Origin: AC-32 sp963736055
Lineage (GTDB): Bacteria > Actinomycetota > Thermoleophilia > Gaiellales > Gaiellaceae
DNA length: 64,000 nt
NCBI GenBank assembly: GCA_963736055.1
Contig: CAVTNM010000008.1
Coordinates: 1,178,001 to 1,242,000 of the forward strand
Direction: 5' to 3'
Part shown: positions 1-10,182 of the stretch, one piece after another
Position numbering within the stretch: the stretch's first letter is position 1
How the letters are laid out: each line of letters opens with the position of its first letter
The notes under the pieces: generated by a model
The model's database searches: none
The model's input: the letters and a program-made list of their open reading frames with translations, nothing else
Told to the model about the DNA's origin: nothing
Program-made: the position numbers and the translations under genes

Positions 1-2
1 GC

Positions 3-257
3 GCTGTCGCCTCGGGCCCGCCGGCCGAGCTCGTGGCCGAGTACGCAGGCAGAGAGGTTCTGGAGGTCTACGGCCCGCCTGCGCGGCTGGCCGAGGTCGA
101 GGAGGAGGCGGGCGCGGCCGGGCTGCAGACGAGACGCACCGGGACGAGCGTCTCGATCCTCGGCGTCGACCGCAACGGCTACCGGGTCGAGGGCGAGCGC
201 CGCCCGGCGAACCTCGAGGACGTCTTCGTGCTCCTCACGGGCGAGGAGATCGAGTGA
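3..257 (+). CDS. ABC transporter ATP-binding protein, C-terminal end (partial)
   Basis: This is the last ~84 residues of an ABC ATPase whose start lies before the window. The reading frame is open from base 3. The piece matches the region after the nucleotide-binding core of DrrA/NodI-type exporter ATPases: a G-x-P-A-E-L segment, a V-L-E-V strand and a terminal N-L-E-D-V-F-V-L-L-T-G motif that closes these proteins. No Walker motifs are in view. The stop overlaps the next gene (TGATG), which encodes an ABC-2 permease, so the two form one exporter. The substrate cannot be told; drug, lipid or polysaccharide export are all possible. Confidence 0.85.
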   Translation, partial: AVASGPPAELVAEYAGREVLEVYGPPARLAEVEEEAGAAGLQTRRTGTSVSILGVDRNGYRVEGERRPANLEDVFVLLTGEEIE

Positions 258-1052
258 TGTCGGCCTCGACGGCGCCCCGCCGGATCGGCCGGCTCGAGCG
301 GCCGGCGATCACCGGCGTGCTCGTCCGCGAGGTCGTCAACTTCTCCTCCTTCTGGCGCTCGAGCACCTTCTCGTCGACGGTCGAGCCGACGATCTACCTG
401 CTCGCGTTCGGGTTCGGGTTCGGCTCCCTGGTCAGCCGTGTAGGGGGCTTCTCCTACGTCGAGTTCGTCGGCACGGGCACGGTCGCGACCGCGGTGCTGT
501 TCTCGTCGGCCTTCCCCGCGATGTTCGGGACTTTCGTCAAGTACCAGTTCCAGCGCACCTACGACGCGATCCTGGCGGCCCCGGTCGACACCGAGGAGCT
601 CGTCACCGCCGAGGCGCTCTGGATCGCCACGCGGGCCGGGCGTCTACGGCTGCGTGCCGATGGTGGTCGCGATCGCGTTCGGGCTCGATCCGTCGTGGGG
701 GATGCTGCTCGTCCCGTTCATCGCCTGGGTGTCCGGCTACGGCTGGGCGAACTTCGGGATCATGGTCGCCGGCTTCGCGTCGTCGTTCGAGAACTTCAAC
801 TACATCGTGAGCGCGGTGCTGACCCCGCTCTTCCTCGTCGCCGGGACCTTCTTCCCGATCAGCAATCTCCCGGGGTGGGCACAGGTCCTCGCAGAGTTCA
901 ACCCGCTGCACCAGTGCGTCGTCCTCGTCCGCCACGCGGTCTTCGGCTTCCACGACTGGACCGACCTGTTTCGCGTCGGCTTCCTGGTGGGCTTCGGCCT
1001 GGCGATGTGGCGTATCGCGATCTACGCGATGGAGCGCAAGCTGATCGACTGA
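257..1052 (+). CDS. ABC-2 type transporter permease (frameshifted)
   Basis: Membrane subunit of an ABC-2 exporter, partner of the upstream ATPase. The N-terminal part reads in one frame up to about base 640 and the remainder in another. Removing one G from the GGG at 638-640 joins ...A-T-R-A-G to V-Y-G-C-V-P-M-V-V and restores a ~264-residue protein with about six hydrophobic segments and the usual late F-F-P-I-S-N-L-P-G-W motif followed by N-P-L. The ATG at 257 overlaps the ATPase stop. Both halves are well conserved in style, so a one-base sequence error is more likely than a dead gene. Confidence 0.8.
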
Positions 1053-1094
1053 CGAGAGGTCAAACCTCGGCGGGAGATCTGCGAGAGTCGGCCC

Positions 1095-1742
1095 GTGCCA
1101 GCGCGTGCTGCCGGGATCTGCGGCCTCCTCGCCTTCGTCACGGTCAATCTCGGGTGGATCCTGGGCGGGCTCGCGCAGCCCGATGCCTTCAGCACCGCCA
1201 ACGACGACATCTCCGACCTCGGCGCGCTCACGGCCAACAGCGCCTGGCTCTACAACCAGATCGGCGCGAATCTCACCGGTGCCCTGATCGTGGCGCTCGG
1301 CCTCGGCCTCTGGCGCGCGCTGAGCCCCGACGTCCTCGGGAGGATCGGATCGCTGGCGGTCATCGTGGCTGGAGTGGGCTCGTTCCTCGACGGTCTCTTT
1401 CGGCTCGACTGCCGCGGGATCGATGCCGGCTGCACGAACCACTCATGGCACTCGCACGCGCACAAGATCGAGTCCGGCATCACCGGGGCCGCGACGCTGC
1501 TTGCTCCGCTCATCCTCGGGTTCGCCTTCAGGCGTATCCCGGAGTGGCGGGACTCCTGGATCGTGAGCCTCGCCACGGTGCCGGCGATCATCGTGGCCAA
1601 CGTCGTCTTCGGGACGCTGGGAGACGGCGCGGCCACGCGCGCCGGAACCGTGGTCGTGTTCGTGTGGTTCGCCTTCCTCGGCTTCCGGCTCGTGCAGAAG
1701 GGCGAGCCGCGCCGTGAGGCGCTCACGCCAGGTGTACCCTGA
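1095..1742 (+). CDS. DUF998 family membrane protein
   Basis: 215-residue integral membrane protein with about six hydrophobic segments. The D-D-I-S-D-L-G-A motif near residue 40 and the H-S-W-H-S-H-A-H-K stretch near residue 120 fit the DUF998 family, whose function is unknown. The GTG at 1095 starts at the first hydrophobic segment. It follows the ABC permease by 42 nt in the same direction but nothing shows a functional link. It ends convergent with the antiporter gene, with a palindrome between the two. Confidence 0.7.
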   Translation: MPARAAGICGLLAFVTVNLGWILGGLAQPDAFSTANDDISDLGALTANSAWLYNQIGANLTGALIVALGLGLWRALSPDVLGRIGSLAVIVAGVGSFLDGLFRLDCRGIDAGCTNHSWHSHAHKIESGITGAATLLAPLILGFAFRRIPEWRDSWIVSLATVPAIIVANVVFGTLGDGAATRAGTVVVFVWFAFLGFRLVQKGEPRREALTPGVP

Positions 1743-1836
1743 CCGCCCGGCTCCACTGAGGCGTCAGACCGGGGCGCTGAGTGGCGCCAAGTGTCTGCGA
1801 CCGCGGCATCGATTCGCGCCCTGGCGCGGATTCTCA

Positions 1837-1859
1837 AAATCGGTGTCAGACACCGATTT
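1837..1859. repeat. Perfect 23-bp palindrome between convergent genes
   Basis: Arms AAATCGGTGTC and GACACCGATTT surround a central A. As RNA it folds to a 9-bp stem with a TCAGA loop and could end transcription of both convergent neighbours. Related but imperfect TGTC/GACA pieces occur at about 1763, 1792 and 3192. A REP-like dispersed element is the alternative reading. Confidence 0.55.
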
Positions 1860-1900
1860 ATGTCAAGGGTCAAGAGTGCCGGAAGTGTGGCGGTGTTTCC

Positions 1901-3100
1901 TCAGGGCGGGGTTGGCTGGGTCGCCGGCATCGCGCCCGACTCGGCCGTGCGGCGGCGTAAGGCCAGCGCGGTCATGGGGAAGACGAGCACCGACAGCATG
2001 CCCGCCCCGACGAGCGCGGCCGCGTTCGCGGGCCTGATCCGGCCGGTGTCGAGCGCGATCGCCGTGACCGCGACGATGAGCGGCAGTGCGGTGGCCGACA
2101 GGAGGGCGAGCGGCAACAGGTCGCTTTTCGGCAGGTCACGCGAGTACAGCAGCGCCGGCAGGCCGCGAACGAGCAGGAACAGGCCCAGGAAGACCGGCAG
2201 CCGGACGGCGGTCGAGGTGTGGTCGAACAAGGCGTCGACGTCGAGCTTCATCCCGCTCGTGACGAAGAAGATCGGGATGAAGACTCCGAACCCGATCGCA
2301 TCCAGCCTCGTTCTCAGCGGATCTCCGAGTGGCCCCTGGGCCACGAGCCCCACGACGAGGCCGGCGGCGAACGCTCCGAGGATCACGTCGAGCCCGAACC
2401 GGTCCGTGACATAGAGCAGCAGGACGAGCACCAGCCACGACAATCGGACCGCGAGCTGCGCGCTCTGCCTCATCGTCCGCTCGATCAGGACGATGATCCG
2501 GGTGGGACGCCAACGCAACGCGAGCACGGCTGCGGCCAAGGCGATCGCCGTGAAGACGCCGAGCAGCAGCGCGGCCTTGCCGGCGCGGTCGACTCCGAGC
2601 AGCAGCGAGATGAGGATGATGGGGCCGAACTCGCCGATCGTGCCGACTCCCATCACGTAGGTGCCGAAGCGGGTCTCGAGCACTCCGCCGTCCTTGAGGA
2701 TCGGCACCAGGGTCCCGAGCGAGGTGGTGACGAGGCACAGTCCGATCACCAGGGTGGAGATCGCCTTGCCCTCGGCCTGGAGGAGCGCCGCGATCCCGAA
2801 GCCCAACGTCGCCGATGCGAGCCAACCGACGGTGGCCAGCTCCAGTGGGCGGCCGCGAACGCGCTCGAAGTCGATCTCCAGCCCGGCCAGGAAGAAGAGG
2901 AACGCCAGCCCGAACGTCGCGAGCGTGTCGACGATGCCGCCGGTCTTGGCCAGCTCGAGCACCTGGGGGCCGACGACGATGCCGAGCACGAGCTCGAGCA
3001 CGACCACCGGGACACGGACACGCGGCAGGTAGTCGGCGACGATCGGTGCCGCCACCGCGACGGCGGCGATGACGAGCAGCGACGAGAGATTCTGCGGCAC
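1901..3100 (-). CDS. Cation:proton antiporter, CPA2 (KefB/NapA-like) family
   Basis: 399-residue polytopic membrane protein with about 11-12 hydrophobic segments and no cytoplasmic TrkA domain, the length of a bare Na+/H+ exchanger domain. The conserved L-F-F-L-A-G-L-E-I-D-F segment near residue 70 and the G-x-V-V-G-P motif in the second helix are typical of CPA2 exchangers, which swap Na+ or K+ for H+. The start is GTG at 3100, giving M-P-Q-N-L-S. It stands alone, convergent with the DUF998 gene and divergent from the hydrolase gene. Ion preference cannot be read from sequence. Confidence 0.85.
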   Translation of the reverse strand: MPQNLSSLLVIAAVAVAAPIVADYLPRVRVPVVVLELVLGIVVGPQVLELAKTGGIVDTLATFGLAFLFFLAGLEIDFERVRGRPLELATVGWLASATLGFGIAALLQAEGKAISTLVIGLCLVTTSLGTLVPILKDGGVLETRFGTYVMGVGTIGEFGPIILISLLLGVDRAGKAALLLGVFTAIALAAAVLALRWRPTRIIVLIERTMRQSAQLAVRLSWLVLVLLLYVTDRFGLDVILGAFAAGLVVGLVAQGPLGDPLRTRLDAIGFGVFIPIFFVTSGMKLDVDALFDHTSTAVRLPVFLGLFLLVRGLPALLYSRDLPKSDLLPLALLSATALPLIVAVTAIALDTGRIRPANAAALVGAGMLSVLVFPMTALALRRRTAESGAMPATQPTPP

Positions 3101-3273
3101 GCTCAGCCCTCGGGCGAGTCGGAGCTCGTCACGTGACCGCCCTGCGCCGGCGATCGTGGGTCACGCGGCCAGGATAACCAGTCGAAAAACGTGTCAGACC
3201 ACTCGGAGGAGGCCGAATGGGTCGGTGCGGTTACACGGTCCGCATCCCGCTTCACATAGCCGGCCCATCGGCG

Positions 3274-3307
3274 TAGCGTGGACCGTGTCCAAACGACCTG
3301 GGGAGGT
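3274..3307 (+). promoter_or_regulatory. Promoter -10 box and ribosome-binding site of the hydrolase gene
   Basis: TAGCGT at 3274-3279 is a -10 candidate of the type used all over this window. Here it sits about 35 nt before the start and is followed by a strong Shine-Dalgarno GGGGAGGT at 3300-3307, six nt before GTG 3314. This decides the start at 3314 rather than the in-frame GTG at 3278, which overlaps the -10 box. Confidence 0.55.
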
Positions 3308-3313
3308 CTCGCA

Positions 3314-4153
3314 GTGGAACCAGCCGCCGATCAGACACATCTGATGCTGATTCATGGAGCCTGGCTCTCTTCCGGGAGCTGGGAGAACTTCGCCGACTAC
3401 TTCGCCAACCGCGGCTTCGCCGTCAGCGCGCCCGAGTGGCCACGCAAGAGCGGAGACGTCGAGCAACTACGTTCGGACGTCGACGAGATCAAGGGCCTTG
3501 GCCTGACGGAGATCGTCGATCACTACGAGAAGGAGATCACGGAGCTCGACGAGCCCCCGGTCCTGATCGGGCACTCGTATGGAGGCCTGATCGTCGAGCT
3601 GCTGCTCGACCGCGGTCTCGGGCGCGCCGGCGTCGCGATGAGCCCGGCTCCGCCCAAGGGGATCCTCGTCCTGCCGTTCTCGACGCTCAAGGTGGCTTCC
3701 CCGGCGCTTGCCCATCCGTCGAAATGGCACGGCGTCGTCCCACTCACGCTCGAGGAGTTCACCTACGGGTTCGTCAACACGTTCTCTCCCGAGGACGCCA
3801 AGGCCGCCTACGAGAAGTACGCGGTTCCCGAGACCGGCCAGATCTTCTACGAGGCGGGCTTCGCCAACTTCCACCTGCACCCGCCGACGGAGCTGCACTT
3901 CAAGATGGGCGATCGCCAGCCGTTGCTGATCGTCGGTGCGAAGGAGGATCACACCGTCCCGGCCTCGGTCTCGCACAAGCAGTACGAGAAGTACCAGAAG
4001 TCCGACGCCAAGACGGACTACATCGAGTTCGAGGGGCGCCCGCACCTGATGATGATCGCCAAGGGCTGGGACGAGATCGCCGCCCGGATCGAGGGCTGGA
4101 TCGACGGCGTGCTGTCGGGATCGGCGGCGCGGCAGGAGGGCATCTCGGCGTAG
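3314..4153 (+). CDS. Alpha/beta hydrolase
   Basis: ~279-residue cytoplasmic alpha/beta hydrolase. The oxyanion region reads L-I-H-G-A-W near residue 15, the nucleophile elbow is G-H-S-Y-G-G near residue 90, a candidate acid is the Asp in K-E-D-H-T-V-P near residue 215 and the catalytic His lies in R-P-H-L-M near residue 245. Proteins of this type hydrolyse esters, lactones or haloalkanes; the substrate is not visible here. The gene is monocistronic with its own promoter and Shine-Dalgarno sequence. Confidence 0.85.
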   Translation: MEPAADQTHLMLIHGAWLSSGSWENFADYFANRGFAVSAPEWPRKSGDVEQLRSDVDEIKGLGLTEIVDHYEKEITELDEPPVLIGHSYGGLIVELLLDRGLGRAGVAMSPAPPKGILVLPFSTLKVASPALAHPSKWHGVVPLTLEEFTYGFVNTFSPEDAKAAYEKYAVPETGQIFYEAGFANFHLHPPTELHFKMGDRQPLLIVGAKEDHTVPASVSHKQYEKYQKSDAKTDYIEFEGRPHLMMIAKGWDEIAARIEGWIDGVLSGSAARQEGISA

Positions 4154-4253
4154 CTCCGCGTTCCATCGGCCCATCGGCGCACGGGGAAAGAGCGAGCCGG
4201 TCGACGCCCGCGTGGCGACCGCATGGTCGCCGAGCCGCAGTTACCTCCGCTGG

Positions 4254-4259
4254 TACCGT
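4254..4259 (+). promoter_or_regulatory. -10 box TACCGT, leaderless start
   Basis: TACCGT ends 7 nt before the GTG at 4267, the spacing expected if transcription begins at the start codon. No Shine-Dalgarno sequence is present. Confidence 0.45.
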
Positions 4260-4266
4260 CCGCGCC

Positions 4267-4596
4267 GTGGCGGTCATCGTCGTCCTGGTCGGAATCATCC
4301 TGGCTCTGCTGCTCGCCGGCACGCTGGTCGGCCTCGCGTTCGAGCTCTTCTGGCTCGCGATAACGGGGATCGTCATCGGTGCTCTGGGGCGGCTCGTGCT
4401 TCCGGGCAGACAGGAGGTCGCGCTGCTCACGACGGCGCTCGTCGGCATCGCCGCGAGCCTCCTCGGGGGCATCCTCGCCGACCTTTTCGACGCCGGTTGG
4501 ATTGTCCGGTTCCTCGTCGCCGTCGCCCTGGCCGCGATCGGGATCACGCTCGTCGCGTCTACCGAACGTGGGCGCGGCGGACTCGACACCACGTAG
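4267..4596 (+). CDS. GlsB/YeaQ/YmgE family small membrane protein
   Basis: 109-residue membrane protein with an N-terminal hydrophobic helix, then I-V-I-G-A-L-G-R-L-V-L-P-G and a second half with L-V-G-I-A-A-S-L-L-G-G. This pattern matches the transglycosylase-associated/GlsB-like family of stress-linked small membrane proteins. The molecular role of the family is poorly defined. The GTG start lies 7 nt after a TACCGT box. The gene stands alone. Confidence 0.6.
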   Translation: MAVIVVLVGIILALLLAGTLVGLAFELFWLAITGIVIGALGRLVLPGRQEVALLTTALVGIAASLLGGILADLFDAGWIVRFLVAVALAAIGITLVASTERGRGGLDTT

Positions 4597-4717
4597 CCCG
4601 GAATCTCGCGTCGTGGCCCAGACGCAGCCGGGAGCCTGCCGTGGTCGGAGAACGGAAGAGAGTTTCCGATGAAAGCGTCAAGGCGACCCCGACCGACGTG
4701 AGCGCGCAGGGGCTCGA

Positions 4718-4733
4718 CTAGCCAAACGGCTAG
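4718..4733. repeat. Short inverted repeat upstream of the PQQ dehydrogenase gene
   Basis: CTAGCC and GGCTAG are separated by AAAC, about 36 nt before the GTG at 4770. It could be an operator or a weak hairpin. Nothing else supports either role. Confidence 0.3.
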
Positions 4734-4769
4734 CTTGAAACCCCACGCGAAGGCTGTTAGACCCGCCGG

Positions 4770-7700
4770 GTGCGCCGGTGCCTACTCGCCGCCGCCGCCT
4801 CTGCGGCACTGGTGGTCCCCTCAACTGGACTCGCTACGACGACGCTTCCGGCGAGCTTCCAGGAGTCGACCGTGATCACGGGCCTGTCGTTCCCGACGGC
4901 GGTGCGTTTCGCCCCAGACGGCCGCGTCTTCGTCGCCGAGCAGAGCGGCATCATCAAGGTCTACCCCGGGCTCGGCGGAACGCCCACGATCTTCGCCGAC
5001 CTGACGGCCGAGGTGCACATGACCGGCGACCGCGGCCTCCTGGGGCTGGCGCTCGACCCGAACTTCCCAATCACCCCGTATGTCTACGCGCTCTACACGC
5101 GCGACGCCCCGATCGGCGGAAACCCGCCGACCTGGGGAGACGACTGCCCGACGCCGCCAGGGCCGGAAACGGACGGATGCGTCGTGAGCGGGCGCCTCGT
5201 GCGCCTGACCGCGAACGGCAACATCGCCACCGGAACGCAGACGCTCCTCGACGGCTGGTGCCAGCAGTTCCCGAGCCATTCGATCGGCGACCTCCACTTC
5301 GGGCCGGACGGCGCCCTCTATGTAAGCGGCGGGGACGGAGCGAGCTACACGTTCGCGGACTACGGCCAGACAGGCCAGCCGAAAAACCCGTGCGGGGACC
5401 CGCCCGTGGCGGTGGGCGGCAACCAGACGCCGCCCGGGCGCCGAGGGCGGCGCGCTGCGGGCGCAGTCGCTCCGCCGGCCGTCGCCCCAGCCGGTCCTGC
5501 TCAACGGCGCGATCCTGCGCGTGAACCCGTCGACCGGCGCCGCCCTCCCGGACAATCCGCTCGCCGGCAGCTCCGATGCGAATGCCCGCCGGATCGTCGC
5601 GTACGGCTTCCGCAACCCGTTCCGGTTCACCTTCCGCCCCGGCACGAGCGAGCTCTGGATCGGTGACGTCGGCTGGACCACCTGGGAGGAGATCGACCGC
5701 GCGCCGAACCCGACCGACTCCGTCGTCGAGGACTTCGGCTGGCCCTGCTACGAGGGCGACGCCCGCCAGAGCGGCTACCAGTCGGCAAACCTGACCCTCT
5801 GCCAGAACCTCTACAGCTCCGGCATCGCCGTTCCGCCGTACTACACGTACAACCACTCGGACAAGGTCGTGCCCGGAGAGAGCTGCTCGGAGACGCCCGG
5901 CTCGGCCATCTCCGGCCTGGCGTTCTACACCGGCGGTCAGTACCCGACCTCGTACAACGGAACGCTGTTCTTCGGCGACTACGCGCGCAGCTGCATCTGG
6001 GCGATGGGGGCGGGTGCGAACGGGCTGCCCGATCCGACGAAGATCACGACCTTTGCGGCCGGGGCGTCCACGCCGGTCGACCTCGAGATCGGGCCGAACG
6101 GCGACCTGTTCTACGCGGACATCGCCCAGGGGACGATCCGGGAGATCAGGTACCTGGGCGGGAACCGGGCCCCGATCGCCAACGCAACCGCCACCACGCC
6201 GACGAGCGGCAACGCCCCGCTCACCGTCTCGTTCGACGGCTCGACCTCGAGCGATCCCGACCCGGGCGACACGATCTCGTACTCATGGGACCTGAACGGG
6301 GACGGCGTCTTCGGCGACTCGACCATTCCCAAGCCGACGTTCACCTACCAGACGCCCGGCTCGTACAACGTGCGCCTGCGGGTCACCGACAACCACCTCG
6401 CGTCGACCACCTCCAGCCCGATCACGATCTCGGCCAGCAACTCGCCGCCGGTACCGGTGATCCAGGCGCCGCTCCCGACGCTCACGTGGAAGGTCGGCGA
6501 CCCGATCTCGTTCTCGGGCGCCGCGACGGACGCCCAGGACGGCAACCTGCCGCCGTCGGCGATGTCGTGGACGGTGATCATCCAGCACTGCCCCTTGGAC
6601 TGCCACACACACCTTCTGAAGACGATGCCCGGGGTCGCGAGTGGGAGCTTCATCGCGCCCGACCATGACTACCCCTCCTACCTGACCCTGCAACTCACGG
6701 CGACCGACTCGACCGGGGCGAGTGCGACCACGAGCATCGACCTGCAGCCGCAGACGGTCGACCTCACGTTCAACTCCGCTCCGAGCGGCCTCAACCTCGC
6801 GGTCGGCCCGACAGCTTCGACGACGCCGTTCACGCGCAGGGTGATCGTCGGCTCGCAGAACTCGATCAGCGCGACGACTCCCCAGGCCCTGGCAGGGACC
6901 GTCTACGACTTCTCGTCCTGGTCCGACGGGGGCGCCCAGACCCACCTGATCGTCGCGGGCGCCGCATCTGCGAGCTACACGGCGACGTACGTCGTGAGCC
7001 CGAACCAGGGTGACATCGGCCCGCCGACCGTGGCGCTGACGGCGCCTGCGCCTAACGCAACCGTCTCCGGCAACGTCGCGCTCACGGCCAACGCGAGCGA
7101 CGACGTGGGAGTCACCGGGGTCCAGTTCCGGGTCGACGGCCTGAACGTCGGGGCCGAGGTCCAGAGCCCGCCGTACTCGACGCAATGGAATGCGGCCGGG
7201 CTCCCCAACGGGTTGCACACGGTCACGGCGGTTGCCCGCGACGCCGTCGGCCACACGACCCAGTCCGCCGTCGTCACGGTCTACGTCGCGAACGGCATGG
7301 TCGGCGCCTGGGCATTCGACGATGCCGCGGGCACGTCCGTCGCGGACTCCTCCGGGAAGGGCAACACCGGGACGGCGGCCGGAACGACCTGGGCGGCCGG
7401 GAAGTACGGAGGTGCGCTGACCTTCAGCGGCGGGCCGACGAGCTGGGTGACGGTTCCCGACAACAACACCCTCGACCTCACCAACGCGGCGACGCTCGAG
7501 GCGTGGGTGAATCCCACCACGCTCGGCACGGCATGGCGCACGCTCCTCTTCAAGGAGCAGACCGCCGGGCTGGTGTACTCGCTGTACGCGAACAACGGCA
7601 CTCCCGCGCATCCAGTCGCTCAGGTCAACATCGGCGGCGAGAAGAACGCCGAAGGCCCGGCGGCGCTCCCGCTCAATGCGTGGTCGCATCTCGCTGCGAC

Positions 7701-9165
7701 CTGGAACGGGTCCACGCTCAGCCTCTGGGTAAACGGCGTGCTCGCAGGGACGCAGGCGGTCACCGGCACTCTCACGAACTCCACCGGTGTCTTGCGGATC
7801 GGCGGGAACTCGATCTGGAGCGAGTGGTTCGCAGGTCGAATCGACGAGGCCCGCGTCTACAACCGGGCGCTGACCCAGGCGGAGATCCAGTCCGACATGA
7901 ATCGTCCGATCCGCCCCAGCGGGCCCGACACGACGCCGCCTTCGGTGACGCTGACCGCACCGGCGGCCGGCGCGGTGCTGAGCGGCAGCGTCGCCGTCAC
8001 CGCATCTGCGACCGACGACGTCGGGGTGACCGGAGTCCAGTTCAAGCTCGACGGCCAGAACCTCGGCTCGGAGCTGACGGCGCCGCCGTACACGGTCACG
8101 TGGAATACCTCCTCGGCGTCCGCCGGTACGCACACGCTCACGGCCGTCGCCCACGATGCCGCCGGCAACCCGGCCACCGCTCCCAACGTCCAGGTCACGG
8201 TCGACAACACGGCTCCGGCGGCAACCGTGACCGCGCCGGCCGCCGGCTCGACCGTCACGGGCAACGCGACGCTCACCGCGACGGCCACCGACAACATCGG
8301 CGTCGCCGGGGTGCAGTTCAAGGTGGACGGAGCGAACGTCGGCGCCGAGGACACGACCTCGCCGTACTCGGTGACCTGGAACTCGGCCGGCGTGGCGAAC
8401 GGATCACACGTGGTCACCGCCCTGGCCCGAGACACGGCCGGAAACACTGCGAGCTCGGCCGGCGTCACCTTCACCGTCTCGAACGGCGCCCCTCCACCGC
8501 CGCCACCTCCACCACCGCCACCACCCCCGCCGCCACCGCCCACGGGGCTCGTGGCCGCGTATGGCCTCAACGAGACGAGCGGGACGAGGGCCAACGACCT
8601 CTCCGGCAATGGGAACAACGGGACGACGAGAAGCGTCACCTGGACGACGGGCGGAAAGTACGGCGGAGCCGCGACGTTCGACGGCACGTCGAGCTGGGTG
8701 ACGGTGAACGACGCGAACTCGCTCGACCTGACCACCGGAATGACGGTCGAGGCCTGGGTGTACCCGACGACGCTCGGCACCGGCTGGCGGACGGTCCTGA
8801 TGAAGGAGAAGCCCGGCGGGATCGTCTACTCCCTCTACGCCAACGACAGCACCCAGCGCGCGCTGACGCAGCTGAACATCGGCGGGGAGCAGAGCGCCTG
8901 GAGCACGACGCAGCTCCCGCTCAACACGTGGTCGCACATCGCCGGCACCTGGGACGGCACGACCCTGAAGATGTGGGTCAACGGCGTCCTCGCCGGCACG
9001 CGTGCGGTGACGGGCACCCTCACGAACTCGACCGGTGTTCTGCACATCGGCGGCAACGCGATCTGGAACGAGTGGTTCGCGGGTCGGATCGACGAGGTCC
9101 GCGTGTACAACCGCGCGCTCACCCAGGCCCAGCTGCAGGCCGACATGGCGACGCCTGTGCAGTAG
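4770..9165 (+). CDS. Secreted PQQ-dependent sugar dehydrogenase with PKD, Ig-like and LamG domains (frameshifted)
   Basis: Once the frame break is repaired this encodes ~1464 residues. An N-terminal signal peptide (Arg-Arg then an Ala-rich core) is followed by a glucose/sorbosone dehydrogenase beta-propeller (~30-465), a PKD domain (~470-560), a region with the C-P-L-D-C-H-T-H motif seen after such propellers, an Ig-like repeat (~750-840), a LamG/concanavalin domain (~845-1040), two more Ig-like repeats (~1045-1240), a linker of 17 prolines (~1243-1260) and a second LamG domain. The dehydrogenase would oxidise sugars with PQQ outside the cell, and the LamG and Ig-like modules suggest carbohydrate binding. 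The frame changes in the CCCGGG run at 5433-5438, where one base is extra. No PQQ synthesis gene is in the window. Confidence 0.85.
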
Positions 9166-9192
9166 ACAGCGCGGCCAGGCGGGCGCAGCCGC

Positions 9193-9198
9193 TAGCGT
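9193..9198 (+). promoter_or_regulatory. -10 box TAGCGT, leaderless start
   Basis: TAGCGT ends 7 nt before the GTG at 9206 of the ABC exporter ATPase. No Shine-Dalgarno sequence is seen between them. Confidence 0.5.
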
Positions 9199-9205
9199 AG
9201 GAAGC

Positions 9206-10182
9206 GTGCCGGCCGCCGTCGAGACAGCCAGCCTGCGCAAGAAATACGGCAAGATTCAGGCGCTTCGCGGCGTGGACCTTCGCGCCGAGGCAGGAAGCGT
9301 CTTCGGCCTGCTGGGCCCGAACGGGGCCGGCAAGACGACGGCTGTGCGAATCCTGACCACCCTGCTCTCCCCGGACGAAGGCTCCGCGTACGTGGCGGGT
9401 TTCGACGTCGTCCGCGAGCCGGCGAAGGTCCGCGAGCGGATCGGGCTGGCGGGCCAGTACGCGGCCGTCGACGAGAACCTGACCGGCTTCGAGAACCTCG
9501 AGATGGTCGGCCGGCTCTACCACTTGGGCCGGCCGCGGCCGCGCGACCGGGCGCGTGAGCTCCTGTCCTCCTTCGAGCTCTCTGACGCCGGTGACCGCCT
9601 CGTCCGCACGTATTCCGGCGGGATGCGCCGGCGCCTCGACCTCGCGGCTGCGCTCGTCGCCCGGCCGCCTGTCCTGTTCCTCGACGAGCCGACCACCGGG
9701 CTGGACATCCGGAGCCGCATCGAACTGTGGAACGCCATCGAGGCTCTCGTCTCGGAGGGGACGACCGTGCTCTTGACCACGCAGGACCTCGACGAGGCCG
9801 ACCGGCTCGCCGATCGCATCGCCGTGATCGACCACGGCCTGGTGATCGCGGAAGGGACTCCGGAGGAGCTCAAGGCTCAGATCGGGGGAGAACGGCTCGA
9901 CATCCACCTCTGCGACGGCCGGCGGGGCGAAGAGGCCCTCGGCGTGCTCTCCTTGATCGCCAGCGATCGCCCGTTTCTCGAGAACGGGTCTGTGCGAGTG
10001 CCGGTCGCACAGCGCCGCGGGACGATCGCCGACGCGGTCCGCCGCCTGGACGACGCCGGGATCGCGATCGACGACATCTCCGTCAACACTCCGACGCTGG
10101 ACGACGTCTTCCTCAAGCTGACCGGGCGGCCCGCGGAGCCTGAGGCCGACGAGGCGGAGGTGGAGGTGGAGGTGCAGGGTGA
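9206..10182 (+). CDS. ABC exporter ATP-binding protein, DrrA type
   Basis: ATPase subunit of an ABC-2 exporter, ~325 residues. Walker A G-P-N-G-A-G-K-T lies near residue 35, the signature Y-S-G-G-M-R-R-R near 135 and Walker B L-F-L-D-E-P-T-T-G-L near 155. The end T-L-D-D-V-F-L-K-L-T-G is typical of daunorubicin-resistance ATPases. The uninterrupted frame runs on to 10597, 400 nt into the permease gene, which is implausible. A one-base loss in the GGAGGT repeat at about 10156-10173 would place the stop TGA at 10180-10182, overlapping the permease GTG. I give that end as the likely one. Substrate unknown. Confidence 0.85.

Noticed and set aside
603..1442. Long open frames on the strand opposite real genes (here and at 2219, 6283, 18249, 21851, 24544, 28737 extension)
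   Set aside because: In DNA of this GC content the antisense of a real gene often stays open. Their products are Arg/Asp/Glu/His-rich with no domain, while the sense frames hold clear families.
7300..9150. Separate LamG protein genes
   Set aside because: The two LamG domains and Ig-like repeats are in one uninterrupted frame with the dehydrogenase, apart from the single frame break at 5435.
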